Assembly (NCBI RefSeq): GCF_001514285.1
Contig: NZ_KQ949026.1
Span: 559,835-623,834 of the forward strand
DNA length: 64,000 bases
Direction: 5' to 3'
Source: Streptomyces sp. DSM 15324
Lineage (GTDB): Bacteria; Actinomycetota; Actinomycetes; Streptomycetales; Streptomycetaceae
A program made the translations under genes and the position numbers. Shown here piece after piece: positions 24,522 through 32,727 of the stretch. Below the pieces are notes generated by a model. It worked only from the letters and a program-made list of their open reading frames with translations. It was not told the DNA's origin and did not search any database. Each line of letters opens with the position of its first letter. The first letter of the stretch is position 1.

Positions 24522-24560
24522 GCGAGGGGGGTCCGTGACCGTGTCACGGCCCCCCCTCGC
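24522..24560. terminator. Very strong bidirectional terminator
   Basis: GCGAGGGGGG-T-CCGTGAC and GTCACGG-C-CCCCCCTCGC pair over 17 bp with one internal mismatch and a 3-base loop. It lies exactly between the stops of the hypothetical gene (24521) and der (24567), which converge. Confidence 0.9.
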
Positions 24561-24566
24561 CGCTGT

Positions 24567-26048
24567 CTACTTCTTCTTGCCGCGCTTTTCGCGCACCCGC
24601 ACCGAGATGTGGATCGGGGTGCCCTCGAACCCGAACTCCTCGCGCAGCCGGCGCTCGATGAAGCGGCGGTAGCCCGCCTCGATGAAGCCGGAGGCGAAGA
24701 GGACGAACCGCGGCGGCTTGGTGCCCGCCTGGGTGCCGAAGAGGATGCGCGGCTGCTTGCCGCCCCGGATCGGGTGGGGGTGGGCGGCGACCAGCTCGCC
24801 GAGGAAGGCGTTGAGGCGGCCCGTGGGAACCCGGGTCTCCCAGCCGGCCAGGGCGGTCTCGATCGCCGGGACCAGCTTCTCCATGTGCCGTCCGGTGCGC
24901 GCCGAGACATTGACCCGGGGCGCCCAGGCGACCTGGCCGAACTCGGTCTCGATCTCCCGCTCCAGGTAGTAGCGGCGCTCCTCGTCGAGGGTGTCCCACT
25001 TGTTGTAGGCGATGACCATCGCGCGGCCGGCCTCGACGGCCATCGTCACGATCCGCTGGTCCTGGACCGAGATGGACTCGGCGGCGTCGATCAGGATGAC
25101 CGCCACCTCCGCCTTCTCGACCGCGGCGGCGGTGCGCAGCGAGGCGTAGTAGTCGGCGCCCTGCTGGAGGTGGACCCGCTTGCGGATACCGGCGGTGTCG
25201 ACGAACTTCCACGTCACGCCGCCGAGCTCGATCAGCTCGTCGACCGGGTCACGGGTGGTGCCGGCCAGTTCGTTGACGACGACGCGCTCCTCGCCCGCCA
25301 CCTTGTTGAGCAGGGAGGACTTGCCGACGTTGGGGCGGCCGATGAGGGCGATCCGGCGGGGGCCGCCGATCCCGGCGCCGCCGAAGCTCTGCTCGGGGGC
25401 GTCCGGCAGCACGTCCAGGACGGCGTCCAGCATGTCGCCGGTGCCGCGGCCGTGCAGCGCGGAGACGGGGTGCGGCTCGCCGAGCCCGAGGGACCACAGG
25501 TAGGCGGCATCGGCCTCACCGCTCGGTCCGTCGACCTTGTTGGCGCACAGCACGACCGGCTTGCCGGCCTTGCGCAGCAGCCGTACGACGGCCTCGTCGG
25601 TGTCGGTGGCGCCGACCTTGGCGTCCACCACGAAGACGACCGCGTCGGCGGCCTCGATCGCGTACTCGGCCTGGGCGGCCACGGAGGCGTCGATGCCGAG
25701 GACGTCCTGCTCCCAGCCGCCGGTGTCGACGACCTTGAACCGGCGGCCGGCCCACTCGGCCTCGTAGGTCACGCGGTCGCGGGTGACGCCGGGCTTGTCC
25801 TCGACGACGGCCTCACGGCGCCCGATGATCCGGTTGACGAGGGTCGACTTGCCCACGTTCGGCCGGCCGACGACCGCGAGCACCGGGAGCGGTCCGTGTC
25901 CGGCCTCCTCGATGGCGCCCTCGACGTCCTCGAGGTCGAAGCCCTCCTCCGCGGCGAGCTCCATGAACTCCGCGTACTCGGCGTCGCCGAGCGCCCCGTG
26001 ATCGTGCTCGACGCCTTCGGGGCCGCCGGGCTGGATGTGGTCGTTCAT
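24567..26048 (-). CDS. der: Ribosome biogenesis GTPase Der (EngA)
   Basis: Essential double-GTPase for 50S subunit maturation, 493 residues. Two G-domains are plain: GRPNVGKSTLVNRIIG (about 60-75) with DTGGW and NKVD, then GRPNVGKSSLLNKVAG (about 235-250) with DTAGI and NKWD. A C-terminal KH-like domain follows (PPRFVLFASGFIEAGYRRFIERRLREEFGFEGTPI), ending in the basic KRGKKK. An acidic N-terminal extension of about 50 residues (GALGDAEYAEFMELAAEEGFDLEDVEG) is typical of actinobacterial Der. It is downstream of plsC, cmk, tyrA and aroH on the same strand, a conserved actinobacterial order. Confidence 0.97.
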   Translation of the reverse strand: MNDHIQPGGPEGVEHDHGALGDAEYAEFMELAAEEGFDLEDVEGAIEEAGHGPLPVLAVVGRPNVGKSTLVNRIIGRREAVVEDKPGVTRDRVTYEAEWAGRRFKVVDTGGWEQDVLGIDASVAAQAEYAIEAADAVVFVVDAKVGATDTDEAVVRLLRKAGKPVVLCANKVDGPSGEADAAYLWSLGLGEPHPVSALHGRGTGDMLDAVLDVLPDAPEQSFGGAGIGGPRRIALIGRPNVGKSSLLNKVAGEERVVVNELAGTTRDPVDELIELGGVTWKFVDTAGIRKRVHLQQGADYYASLRTAAAVEKAEVAVILIDAAESISVQDQRIVTMAVEAGRAMVIAYNKWDTLDEERRYYLEREIETEFGQVAWAPRVNVSARTGRHMEKLVPAIETALAGWETRVPTGRLNAFLGELVAAHPHPIRGGKQPRILFGTQAGTKPPRFVLFASGFIEAGYRRFIERRLREEFGFEGTPIHISVRVREKRGKKK

Positions 26049-26156
26049 GAAGTGCGTACCTCGTCGTTCCGTCGTGGTGGTCGGTGGATCACCCCGTTTG
26101 TTCCGGGTTGATCCACTACTCAGTGTCGCCCGGCACCCGCTCGGGCGCCCTGCGTT

Positions 26157-26828
26157 TTATGCGCCCGTGGGCGGACGGCCGGTGAGCCGCCGTGCGTGGT
26201 CCAGGTGCGCGGCCAGGTTCTTCTGGATGCGCTCGGTCGCCTCGTCCAGCGCCTTGCGCGTACGCCGTCCGCTGCCGTCGCCCGCCTCGAAGGGGTCGCC
26301 GAAGACCACGTCGACACGGGAGCGCAGCGGGGGCAGCCCCTTGATCAACCGTCCGCGCCGCTCGGCACTTCCCAGCACGGCGACGGGCACGATCGGCGCC
26401 CCGCTGCGCACGGCGAAGTAGGCGAGCCCCGCGCGCAGGGAGGCGAAGTCGCCCTCGCCCCGGGTGCCCTCGGGGAAGATACCGAGGACCCCGCCGTTCT
26501 CCAGGACGCCGAGGGCGCGGGCGATCGCCGTACGGTCGGTGCTCGCGCGGTCGACCGCGATCTGGCCGGTGCGGACCATGAAGGTGCCGACCGGGCCGAC
26601 GAACGCCTCCTTCTTCACCAGGAAGTGCGACGCCCGGGGCGCCACCCCGATGACCATCGGGCCGTCGAGGTTGTGGGAGTGGTTGGGCGCGAAGATCACC
26701 GGACCGCTGGCGGGCACCTTCCAGGCACCCAGCACCCGCGGCCGCCACAGGCCGTACATCAGGCCGACGCCGATGCGCCGTCCGATCTCGGCGCCCCGCT
26801 CCGAGGGCAGCTGGCTCGGCTCGCTCAC
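26157..26828 (-). CDS. 1-acyl-sn-glycerol-3-phosphate acyltransferase (PlsC type)
   Basis: Membrane-associated lysophospholipid acyltransferase, 223 residues, making phosphatidic acid for phospholipid synthesis. The acyltransferase motif I is NHSHNLDGPM (NHx4D; about residues 49-58), motif II around GPVGTFMVRTGQIAVDR, and motif III is FPEGTRGEGD (about 120-129). The GTG start overlaps the cmk stop codon (GTGA), so it is coupled to cmk. This cmk-plsC-der order is common in actinobacteria. A hydrophobic N-terminal stretch (IGVGLMYGLWRPRVL) may anchor it. Confidence 0.92.
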   Translation of the reverse strand: MSEPSQLPSERGAEIGRRIGVGLMYGLWRPRVLGAWKVPASGPVIFAPNHSHNLDGPMVIGVAPRASHFLVKKEAFVGPVGTFMVRTGQIAVDRASTDRTAIARALGVLENGGVLGIFPEGTRGEGDFASLRAGLAYFAVRSGAPIVPVAVLGSAERRGRLIKGLPPLRSRVDVVFGDPFEAGDGSGRRTRKALDEATERIQKNLAAHLDHARRLTGRPPTGA

Positions 26829-27511
26829 TTTCCGGCCCGCTTCTCCTCGACGAGGGTGACGACGCACTCGATGACCTGGGCGAGGGTCAGCTCGGTGGTG
26901 TCCACCTCGACGGCGTCGTCCGCCTTGGCGAGCGGGGAGGTCTTGCGGGAGGAGTCGGCCGCGTCCCGCCTGATCAGCGCCTCGCGGGTGCTGGCCACGT
27001 CGACGCCCTTGAGCTCCCCGCTGCGGCGGGCGGCCCGTGCCTCCGCCGAGGCGGTGAGGAAGATCTTCAGGTCGGCGTCGGGCAGCACGGTCGTCCCGAT
27101 GTCCCGCCCCTCGACGACGATCCCGTGCTCGGCGCCGGCGGCCAGCGACCGCTGGAGCTCGGTGATCCGGGCCCGCACCTCGGGCACCGCGCTGACCGCG
27201 CTGACCCGGGAGGTGACCTCCTGGGTGCGGATCGGCCCCGCGACGTCCACACCGTCGACGGTGATCGTCGGGTCGGCCGGATCGGTGCCGGAGACGATCT
27301 CCGCCTTGCCCGCGACGGCGGCGATGGCCGTGGGGTCCTCGATGTCGATCCCGTTGGTCACCATCCACCAGGTGATCGCCCGGTACTGGGCGCCGGTGTC
27401 CAGGTAGCTCAGCCCGAGCTGGGCGGCCACGGCCTTGGACGTGCTCGACTTGCCCGTGCCGGAGGGACCGTCGATGGCGACAATCACGGGCTGGGCGGCG
27501 CCGTTTTCCAC
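26825..27511 (-). CDS. cmk: Cytidylate kinase
   Basis: Phosphorylates CMP and dCMP to the diphosphates in pyrimidine nucleotide supply. 228 residues, the usual length. P-loop AIDGPSGTGKSSTSKAVAAQLG at about 12-33, YLDTGAQYRAITWW, the GRDIGTTVLPDADLKIFLTASAEARAARR lid and NMP-binding segments, and a RRDAADSSRKTSPL basic patch (RRD motif). The GTG start is preceded by AAGG. It overlaps plsC by four bases downstream, and lies 149 bases after tyrA. Confidence 0.96.
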   Translation of the reverse strand: MENGAAQPVIVAIDGPSGTGKSSTSKAVAAQLGLSYLDTGAQYRAITWWMVTNGIDIEDPTAIAAVAGKAEIVSGTDPADPTITVDGVDVAGPIRTQEVTSRVSAVSAVPEVRARITELQRSLAAGAEHGIVVEGRDIGTTVLPDADLKIFLTASAEARAARRSGELKGVDVASTREALIRRDAADSSRKTSPLAKADDAVEVDTTELTLAQVIECVVTLVEEKRAGK

Positions 27512-27614
27512 GGGGGGACACCTTCCTGGTGCGAGGCGGTGGGTGTGCGGGGCGCGACTGTGCCCCGCACAAGGTTACCGGGCACGGCTCACCCTTCTGG
27601 CCGAGGCCGGTGCC

Positions 27615-27646
27615 GGGCCGGTACGGGGCCGGAACGGGGCCGGTCC
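27615..27646. repeat. Three-copy 11-bp tandem repeat between tyrA and cmk
   Basis: GGGCCGGTAC, GGGGCCGGAAC and GGGGCCGGTCC follow one another in the spacer just after the tyrA stop. It is probably simple slippage, possibly also forming alternative hairpins that end tyrA transcripts. Confidence 0.6.
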
Positions 27647-27660
27647 CCGGTCCGCACCGC

Positions 27661-28746
27661 CTACTGCCGGATCGCCCAGCCCCGCTCCGTCAGCGCCGCC
27701 GAGAGGACGGCCGCCGACTTCGGCTCGACCATGAGCTGCACCAGACCCGCCTGCTGACCGGTCGCGTGTTCGATCCGTACGTCCTCGATGTTGACGCCCG
27801 CCCGCCCGGCGTCCGCGAAGATCCGGGCCAGCTGTCCCGGCTGGTCGTCGATGAACACCGCGACGACCTCGTACGCGCGCGGGGCCGCGCCGTGCTTGCC
27901 GGGGACGCGGACCTGCCCGGCGTTGCCGCGGCGCAGGACGTCCTCGATGCCGTCGACGCCGTCGCGGCGCTTGGCCTCGTCGGAGGACTGCAGCGCGCGC
28001 AGGGCCCGCACGGTCTCCTCCAGGTCGGCCGAGACGTCGGTGAGCAGGTCGGCGACCGGCCCCGGGTTCGCGGAGAGGATGTCGATCCACATCCGGGGGT
28101 CGGAGGCGGCGATCCGGGTGACGTCCCGGATGCCCTGTCCGCACAGCCGTACGGCGGCCTCCTCGGCGTTCTCCAGCCGGGCGGCGACCAGGCTGGAGAC
28201 CAGGTGGGGCATGTGGGAGACGAGGGCGACGGCGCGGTCGTGCGCGTCGGCGTCCATCACCACGGGCAGAGCCCGGCAGTGCGAGACGAGTTCCAGGGCG
28301 AGGTTGAGGACCTCGGTGTCGGTGTCCCGGGTCGGGGTCAGCACCCAGGGCCGGCCCTCGAAGAGGTCGCCGGTGGCGGCGAGCGGGCCGGACTTCTCGC
28401 GGCCGGACATGGGGTGGGTGCCGATGTACGCCGACAGGTCCAGCCCGAGCGCCTCCAGCTCCCGGCGCGGGCCGCCCTTGACGCTGGCCACGTCCAGGTA
28501 GCCACGGGCCACGCCCCGGCGCATCGCGTCGGCGAGCACGGCGGCCACATGGGCGGGCGGTGCGGCGACCACGGCGAGGTCGACGGGCCCCTCGGGCGCC
28601 TCGTCGGTGCCGGCGCCGAGCGCGGCGGCGGTACGGGCCTGTCCGGGGTCGTGGTCCTCCAGGTGCACGAGGACGCCCCGCTGGGCGAGGGCGAGGGCGG
28701 CGGAGGTGCCGATCAGCCCGGTTCCGATGACGAGCGCGGTCCTCAC
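27661..28746 (-). CDS. tyrA: Prephenate dehydrogenase with C-terminal ACT domain
   Basis: Tyrosine biosynthesis: NAD(P)-dependent oxidation and decarboxylation of prephenate. 361 residues. An N-terminal Rossmann motif ALVIGTGLIGTSAALALA lies at about 4-21, then THPMSGREKSGP (catalytic His region, about 111-122). An ACT domain follows at about 280-350 (VVAVFIDDQPGQLARIFADAGRAGVNIEDVRIEHATG), likely for tyrosine feedback inhibition. The GTG start overlaps the aroH stop (GTGA), coupling it with chorismate mutase, the previous step. Confidence 0.94.
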   Translation of the reverse strand: MRTALVIGTGLIGTSAALALAQRGVLVHLEDHDPGQARTAAALGAGTDEAPEGPVDLAVVAAPPAHVAAVLADAMRRGVARGYLDVASVKGGPRRELEALGLDLSAYIGTHPMSGREKSGPLAATGDLFEGRPWVLTPTRDTDTEVLNLALELVSHCRALPVVMDADAHDRAVALVSHMPHLVSSLVAARLENAEEAAVRLCGQGIRDVTRIAASDPRMWIDILSANPGPVADLLTDVSADLEETVRALRALQSSDEAKRRDGVDGIEDVLRRGNAGQVRVPGKHGAAPRAYEVVAVFIDDQPGQLARIFADAGRAGVNIEDVRIEHATGQQAGLVQLMVEPKSAAVLSAALTERGWAIRQ

Positions 28747-29105
28747 TGGGCGATGTCCTTGCGCAGGGCGGCGGCGGCGCCGAGGTAGACATGGCTGATC
28801 CCGGCGCGCGGCCGGTCGGACTCGACGTGCGCGAGCAGCCGTACGACCCGCGGCATGGCGCCCTCGACGGCCAGTTCCTGGGCGCAGATCAGCGGTACGT
28901 CGACGATGCCCAGCTTGCGGGCGGCGGCGGCCGGGAAGTCGCTGTGCAGATCGGGCGTGGCCGTGAACCAGATGCTGATCAGGTCGTCCGTGCTGAGGGA
29001 GTTCCGCTCCAGGACGGCGGTGAGCAGGGCCCCGACCTGCTCGTCCATGTGCCCGGCCTCGTCGCGTTCCAGTTGGACGGCTCCCCGGACCGCTCGTACC
29101 GCCAC
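28743..29105 (-). CDS. aroH: Chorismate mutase, AroH class
   Basis: Converts chorismate to prephenate. 120 residues with the trimeric AroH (B. subtilis) fold: VRAVRGAVQLERDEAGHMDEQVGALLTAVLERN with Arg near residue 6, DDLISIWFTATPDLHSDFPAAAARKLG, then VPLICAQELAVEGAMPRVVRLL with the active-site Arg, and HVYLGAAAALRKDI. It overlaps tyrA by four bases, so the two act as a unit. It is divergent from the Rieske gene. Confidence 0.95.
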   Translation of the reverse strand: MAVRAVRGAVQLERDEAGHMDEQVGALLTAVLERNSLSTDDLISIWFTATPDLHSDFPAAAARKLGIVDVPLICAQELAVEGAMPRVVRLLAHVESDRPRAGISHVYLGAAAALRKDIAQ

Positions 29106-29275
29106 GGCGCTGCTCCTTGCTGATGTACGGCTGGTGAGGCGTCCAGCCTAGTCAGGGCGCGGCGGGCCGGGTGCGGCGCGCCCGCACGCTGAGACGCGGC
29201 GCGTCCGGTTGCGGTGCGGGGCCGGTAGGCGCTTGGCTGCCCCTGTACGTGCTTCCGCATCCCCGGAGTGACGAC

Positions 29276-29689
29276 ATGCCCCCTTCCCCCACCCGGCGCA
29301 CGGTGCTCGTCGTGACGGGCGGCGCGGCCGCCGCTCTCGCCACGGGCTGCGGCGGCGACGGTACGTCGTCGGACGCGGCCGACTCGACGAAGTCCCGGGC
29401 CGGCGGCGCGCTGGCGAAGACCACCGACATCCCCGAAGGCGGCGGCAGGATCTTCTCGGCCGAGAAGGTCGTCGTCACCCAGCCCGCGAAGGGCGACTTC
29501 AAGGCCTTCTCGGCGGTCTGCACCCACCAGGGCTGCACGGTCGGCTCGGTCGCGAACGGCACGATCAACTGCCCCTGTCATCAGAGCCAGTTCCGCATCG
29601 CCGACGGCTCGGTGGCCTCCGGTCCGGCGACGAAGCCGCTGCCCGCGAAGCAGATCACGGTGCAGGGCGACACCATCACGCTGACCTGA
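29276..29689 (+). CDS. Exported Rieske [2Fe-2S] lipoprotein
   Basis: A 137-residue electron-transfer protein. The N-terminus SPTRRTVLVVTGGAAAALATGCGG combines a Tat-like RR motif, a short hydrophobic core and a lipobox (LATGC) whose Cys would be lipidated. The Rieske cluster ligands are C-T-H-Q-G-C (about residues 81-86) and C-P-C-H (about 98-101), in a QPAKGDFKAFSAVCTHQGC...INCPCHQSQF pattern. GGAG lies 9 bases before the ATG. Its redox partner is not next door. It is likely membrane-anchored on the outer face. Its stop codon abuts the stop of the convergent ADP-ribosylglycohydrolase with no base between. Confidence 0.92.
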   Translation: MPPSPTRRTVLVVTGGAAAALATGCGGDGTSSDAADSTKSRAGGALAKTTDIPEGGGRIFSAEKVVVTQPAKGDFKAFSAVCTHQGCTVGSVANGTINCPCHQSQFRIADGSVASGPATKPLPAKQITVQGDTITLT

Positions 29690-30712
29690 TCACAGGTCCC
29701 ACAGCGCGCCGAGCGTCACCAGCTCCCCCCGGTACTCGATCCGGTCCGCCCAGGGCGTGGGCCAGGCGTCCGCACCGGCGTACGCGCCGGCGAAGGCGCC
29801 CGTCAGGCAGGCGATGGAGTCGGAGTCGCCGGAGGAGCAGGCGGCCCGCCGCAGCGCGGTGACCGGCTCGTCGGGGAAGAGCAGGAAGCACAGCAGCCCG
29901 GTGGCCAGGGCCTCCTCGGCGATCCAGCCCGCCCCCGTGGCCAGGCACGGGTCGGCCTCGGGGGCCGGGTCGCGCAGGGCCTCGGCCAGACGGTCCAGGA
30001 CGCCCAGGCACTCGTCCCAGCCGCGCGCGACGAAGTGCTCGGCGGACGGGTCCTGGCTGCGGGTCCACAGGTCGCCGAGCCAGCGGTGGTGGTAGCGGGT
30101 GCGGTTCGCGACGGCGTACGCGCGCAGCTGCCCGACCAGGCCGGCGGGCGGGGCGCCTTGGGCGAGGAGGCGCACGGCGTGGGCGGTGAGGTCGGACGCG
30201 GCGAGCGCGGTGGGGTGCCCGTGGGTGAGCGCCGACTGGAACTGGGCGGCCCCGGCGCGCTGTTCCTCGCTGAGCCCGGGGACCAGGCCGACGGGGGCGA
30301 CGCGCATGTTGGCGCCGCAGCCCTTGGAGTCGATCAGGCTGGCGTCCTGCCACAGCCGCCGCTCGTCCTTGAGCAGCTCACAGGCGGTGAGGCAGGTCCG
30401 GCCGGGGGCGCGGTTGTTCTCGGGCGACTGGTACCAGTCCACGAACTCCTCGCGCAGGGGCCGCTCCAGCCGGGTGGGGACGAGCAGACCCCGGTCCATC
30501 GCGGTGCGCAGGGCGCGGGCCACGGCGAGGGTCATCTGGGTGTCGTCGGAGACGAAGGGGCGCCCGGGCAGTTCCATCTCCCGCCAGGGTCCGCATTTGG
30601 CGAGGATCGAGGGGACGTCGTTGAACTCGGTGGGGAAGCCGAGCGCGTCCCCGAGGGCGAGGCCCAGCAGGGCGCCGGTGGCGGCGCGCTTCCTCACGGT
30701 GGTCGCGGTCAT
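29690..30712 (-). CDS. ADP-ribosylglycohydrolase family protein
   Basis: A 340-residue hydrolase of the DraG/ARH fold that removes ADP-ribose from a protein, nucleic acid or small molecule. The dinuclear Mg site residues are visible: GLALGDALGFPTEF (about 14-27), PFVSDDTQMTLAVARAL (about 52-68) and SSGDSDSIACLTGAFAGAYAG (about 287-307). The ATG overlaps the stop of the NrtR-type gene (ATGA), so regulator and hydrolase are co-translated. The pairing fits NrtR control of NAD and ADP-ribose metabolism. Confidence 0.92.
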   Translation of the reverse strand: MTATTVRKRAATGALLGLALGDALGFPTEFNDVPSILAKCGPWREMELPGRPFVSDDTQMTLAVARALRTAMDRGLLVPTRLERPLREEFVDWYQSPENNRAPGRTCLTACELLKDERRLWQDASLIDSKGCGANMRVAPVGLVPGLSEEQRAGAAQFQSALTHGHPTALAASDLTAHAVRLLAQGAPPAGLVGQLRAYAVANRTRYHHRWLGDLWTRSQDPSAEHFVARGWDECLGVLDRLAEALRDPAPEADPCLATGAGWIAEEALATGLLCFLLFPDEPVTALRRAACSSGDSDSIACLTGAFAGAYAGADAWPTPWADRIEYRGELVTLGALWDL

Positions 30713-31443
30713 GCGGAACGTCCTTCCCGGGGCGGTCGCAGCAGGGGCGGGTGGAGCGCGGTGGCGGTGCCCGCGCGGTAGAGGGCGGCCGGTTTGCCGC
30801 GGCCACCGGTCAGTCGCGCGGCGCCGGGCACGGGTTCGACGAACCCGGGTGTGGCCAGCACCTTGCGGCGGAAGTTGGGACGGTCGAGCCCGGTCCCCCA
30901 GACCGTCTCGTAGACCTGCTGGAGCTCGCCGAGGGTGAACTCGGGCGGGCAGAAGGAGGTGGCGAGGCAGGTGTACTCGAGCTTGGCGCCGACCCGGTCG
31001 TGGGCGTCGGCCAGGATCCGGTCGTGATCGAAGGCGAGCGGCCCGGTGTCGTCGTACGGCAGCCAGCGGGCCTCGGCCGCGTCGCCGCCGCCGCGCGGTT
31101 CGGGGGCGTCGGGCAGCAGCGCGGCGAAGGCGACGGACACGACCCTCATCCGGGGATCGCGGCCGGGCTCGCTGTAGGTGCGCAGTTGTTCCAGGTGGAG
31201 TCCGGAGGCGGCGCGGACGTCGTCCAGGCCGGTCTCCTCGGCCAGTTCGCGCCGGGCGGCCGTCTCGGCGGACTCGTCCGGTAGCACGAAGCCGCCGGGC
31301 AGCGCCCATGTCCCGGCGTACGGCTCCTGTCCGCGCTCGACGAGCAGCACGTGCAGGGCGCCTTCGCGGAGGGTGAGGACGGCGAGGTCGACGGTGACGG
31401 CGAAGGGTTCGTGCGCGTACTTGTCGTAGCCCTGCACGCTCAT
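30709..31443 (-). CDS. nrtR: NrtR-type Nudix regulator / ADP-ribose-sensing
   Basis: A 244-residue protein with an N-terminal Nudix domain and a C-terminal winged-helix, the NrtR layout. The Nudix box GFVLPDESAETAARRELAEETGL (about 53-76) matches the catalytic consensus fully, so hydrolytic activity may be retained. The C-terminal half (CPPEFTLGELQQVYETVWGTGLDRPNFRRKVLATPGFVEP) is the DNA-binding wing typical of NrtR. NrtR repressors bind ADP-ribose and control NAD synthesis or salvage. I start at 31443, with GAGGGGG 6 bases upstream; an upstream in-frame ATG at 31488 lies inside the operator. It is coupled to the ADP-ribosylglycohydrolase gene. Confidence 0.85.
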   Translation of the reverse strand: MSVQGYDKYAHEPFAVTVDLAVLTLREGALHVLLVERGQEPYAGTWALPGGFVLPDESAETAARRELAEETGLDDVRAASGLHLEQLRTYSEPGRDPRMRVVSVAFAALLPDAPEPRGGGDAAEARWLPYDDTGPLAFDHDRILADAHDRVGAKLEYTCLATSFCPPEFTLGELQQVYETVWGTGLDRPNFRRKVLATPGFVEPVPGAARLTGGRGKPAALYRAGTATALHPPLLRPPREGRSA

Positions 31444-31473
31444 CGCCCCCTCATCGCGGTCCTGCGCTCGGCC

Positions 31474-31514
31474 CTTTATGGTCACCATGACTAATAGTCA
31501 TGACGACTATAAAG
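31474..31514. promoter_or_regulatory. Composite dyad operator of the nrtR operon
   Basis: The stretch is symmetrical: CTTTAT at 31474-31479 and ATAAAG at 31509-31514 flank ATGACT-AAT-AGTCAT (31486-31500). Smaller dyads GTCA-CCA-TGAC and GTCATGAC overlap it. It is far more AT-rich than its surroundings. It lies 30-70 bases upstream of the nrtR start, where autoregulation by NrtR is expected. The operator length suggests two dimers. Confidence 0.7.
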
Positions 31515-31574
31515 AATGAGCCGCCTGGCCACAACCCCTCAGCCCCGCTCTGACCGCCTTCCGCACAAACGGAA

Positions 31575-31607
31575 GCGGCCGGATACCGGAGAACCGGTAC
31601 CGGCCGC
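31575..31607 (-). terminator. Terminator after rluB
   Basis: GCGGCCGG-A-TACCGG and CCGGTA-CCGGCCGC pair over 14 bp with one bulged A and a 4-base loop, 23 bases past the rluB stop codon. It separates the rluB-scpB-scpA-parA run from the nrtR promoter. Confidence 0.8.
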
Positions 31608-31629
31608 CACACGGCCGTGCAGAGCGCCT

Positions 31630-32727
31630 CTAGAGGTCGACCTCGTTCATCAGCATGCCGACCTCCGTGTTGGACAGCCGTCGCAGCCAGCCCGACTTCT
31701 GGTCGCCCAGCGTGATCGGCCCGAAGGAGGTGCGCACCAGCTTCTCGACCGGGAAGCCCGCCTCGGCCAGCATGCGGCGCACGATGTGCTTGCGGCCCTC
31801 GTGCAGGGTGACCTCGACGAGGTAGTTCTTGCCGGTCTGCTCGACGACCCGGAAGTGGTCCGCGCGCGCGTACCCGTCCTCCAGCTGGATGCCGTCCTTG
31901 AGCTTCTTGCCCAGGTCGCGCGGGATCGGGCCCACGATGGCGGCCAGATAGGTCTTCTTCACGCCGTACTTCGGGTGGGTCAGCCGGTGCGCCAGCTCAC
32001 CGTGGTTGGTGAGCAGGATGACACCCTCGGTCTCGGTGTCGAGCCGGCCGACGTGGAAGAGCCGCGTCTCGCGGTTGGTGACGTAGTCCCCGAGGCACTG
32101 CCGCCCCTCCGGGTCCTCCATCGTGGAGACGACACCGGCGGGCTTGTTCAGCGAGAAGAACTGGTACGACTGCGTCGCGACCGTCAGGCCGTCGACCTTG
32201 ACCTCGTCCTTCTCGGGGTCGACCCGCTTGCCCTGTTCGAGCACGACCTCGCCGTTGACCTCGACCCGCGCCTGCTCGATCAGCTCCTCGCAGGCCCGGC
32301 GGGAGCCGTAGCCCGCGCGCGCGAGGACCTTCTGCAGCCGCTCGCCCTCCTGCTCGGCGCCCGGGAAGGTCTTGGGCAGCTTGATGTCCTTCTTGTCCGC
32401 GTACCGCTCGCGGTTGCGCTCCTCGGCGCGTGCCTCGTACTCGCGCGAGGTGCCCGGGGCCGTGCGCCCGCGCTGCGCCTGGGGCTTCCTGGGGCCGCCC
32501 TTGGCGCCGCCGCGCGCGGAGCCGCCGCGCCCGGACTTCGGCCCGTCCGGGGAGGCGGAGGGGCCGACGTCGTAGCGGCGCTCCTCGGGACGGGGCCTGC
32601 GGGGGCGGCCCTGGCCGCTCTGTCCGCCCTGGCCGCCCCGCTTCTGGTCCCTGCCGTTACCGGCCCCGCGGTAGTTACCGCGCCCGCCGCTCTTGCCGCT
32701 ACCGCTACCGCTGCCGCTGCTTCGCAT
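31630..32727 (-). CDS. rluB: 23S rRNA pseudouridine synthase RluB-like with RGG-rich N-terminus
   Basis: A 365-residue rRNA pseudouridine synthase of the RsuA/RluB family. Residues 1-115 are disordered and Gly/Arg/Ser-rich (SGSGSGSGKSGGRGNYRGAGN, then RGGQGGQSGQGRPRRPRP). The S4 domain follows (RLQKVLARAGYGSRRACEELIEQARVEVNGEVV). The catalytic domain has the GRLDTETEG motif with the catalytic Asp, and ends with RKHIVRRMLAEAGFPVEKLVRTSFGPITL. The ATG overlaps the scpB stop by one base (TGATG). The location after scpA-scpB is conserved in many Gram-positive bacteria. Confidence 0.93.
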   Translation of the reverse strand: MRSSGSGSGSGKSGGRGNYRGAGNGRDQKRGGQGGQSGQGRPRRPRPEERRYDVGPSASPDGPKSGRGGSARGGAKGGPRKPQAQRGRTAPGTSREYEARAEERNRERYADKKDIKLPKTFPGAEQEGERLQKVLARAGYGSRRACEELIEQARVEVNGEVVLEQGKRVDPEKDEVKVDGLTVATQSYQFFSLNKPAGVVSTMEDPEGRQCLGDYVTNRETRLFHVGRLDTETEGVILLTNHGELAHRLTHPKYGVKKTYLAAIVGPIPRDLGKKLKDGIQLEDGYARADHFRVVEQTGKNYLVEVTLHEGRKHIVRRMLAEAGFPVEKLVRTSFGPITLGDQKSGWLRRLSNTEVGMLMNEVDL

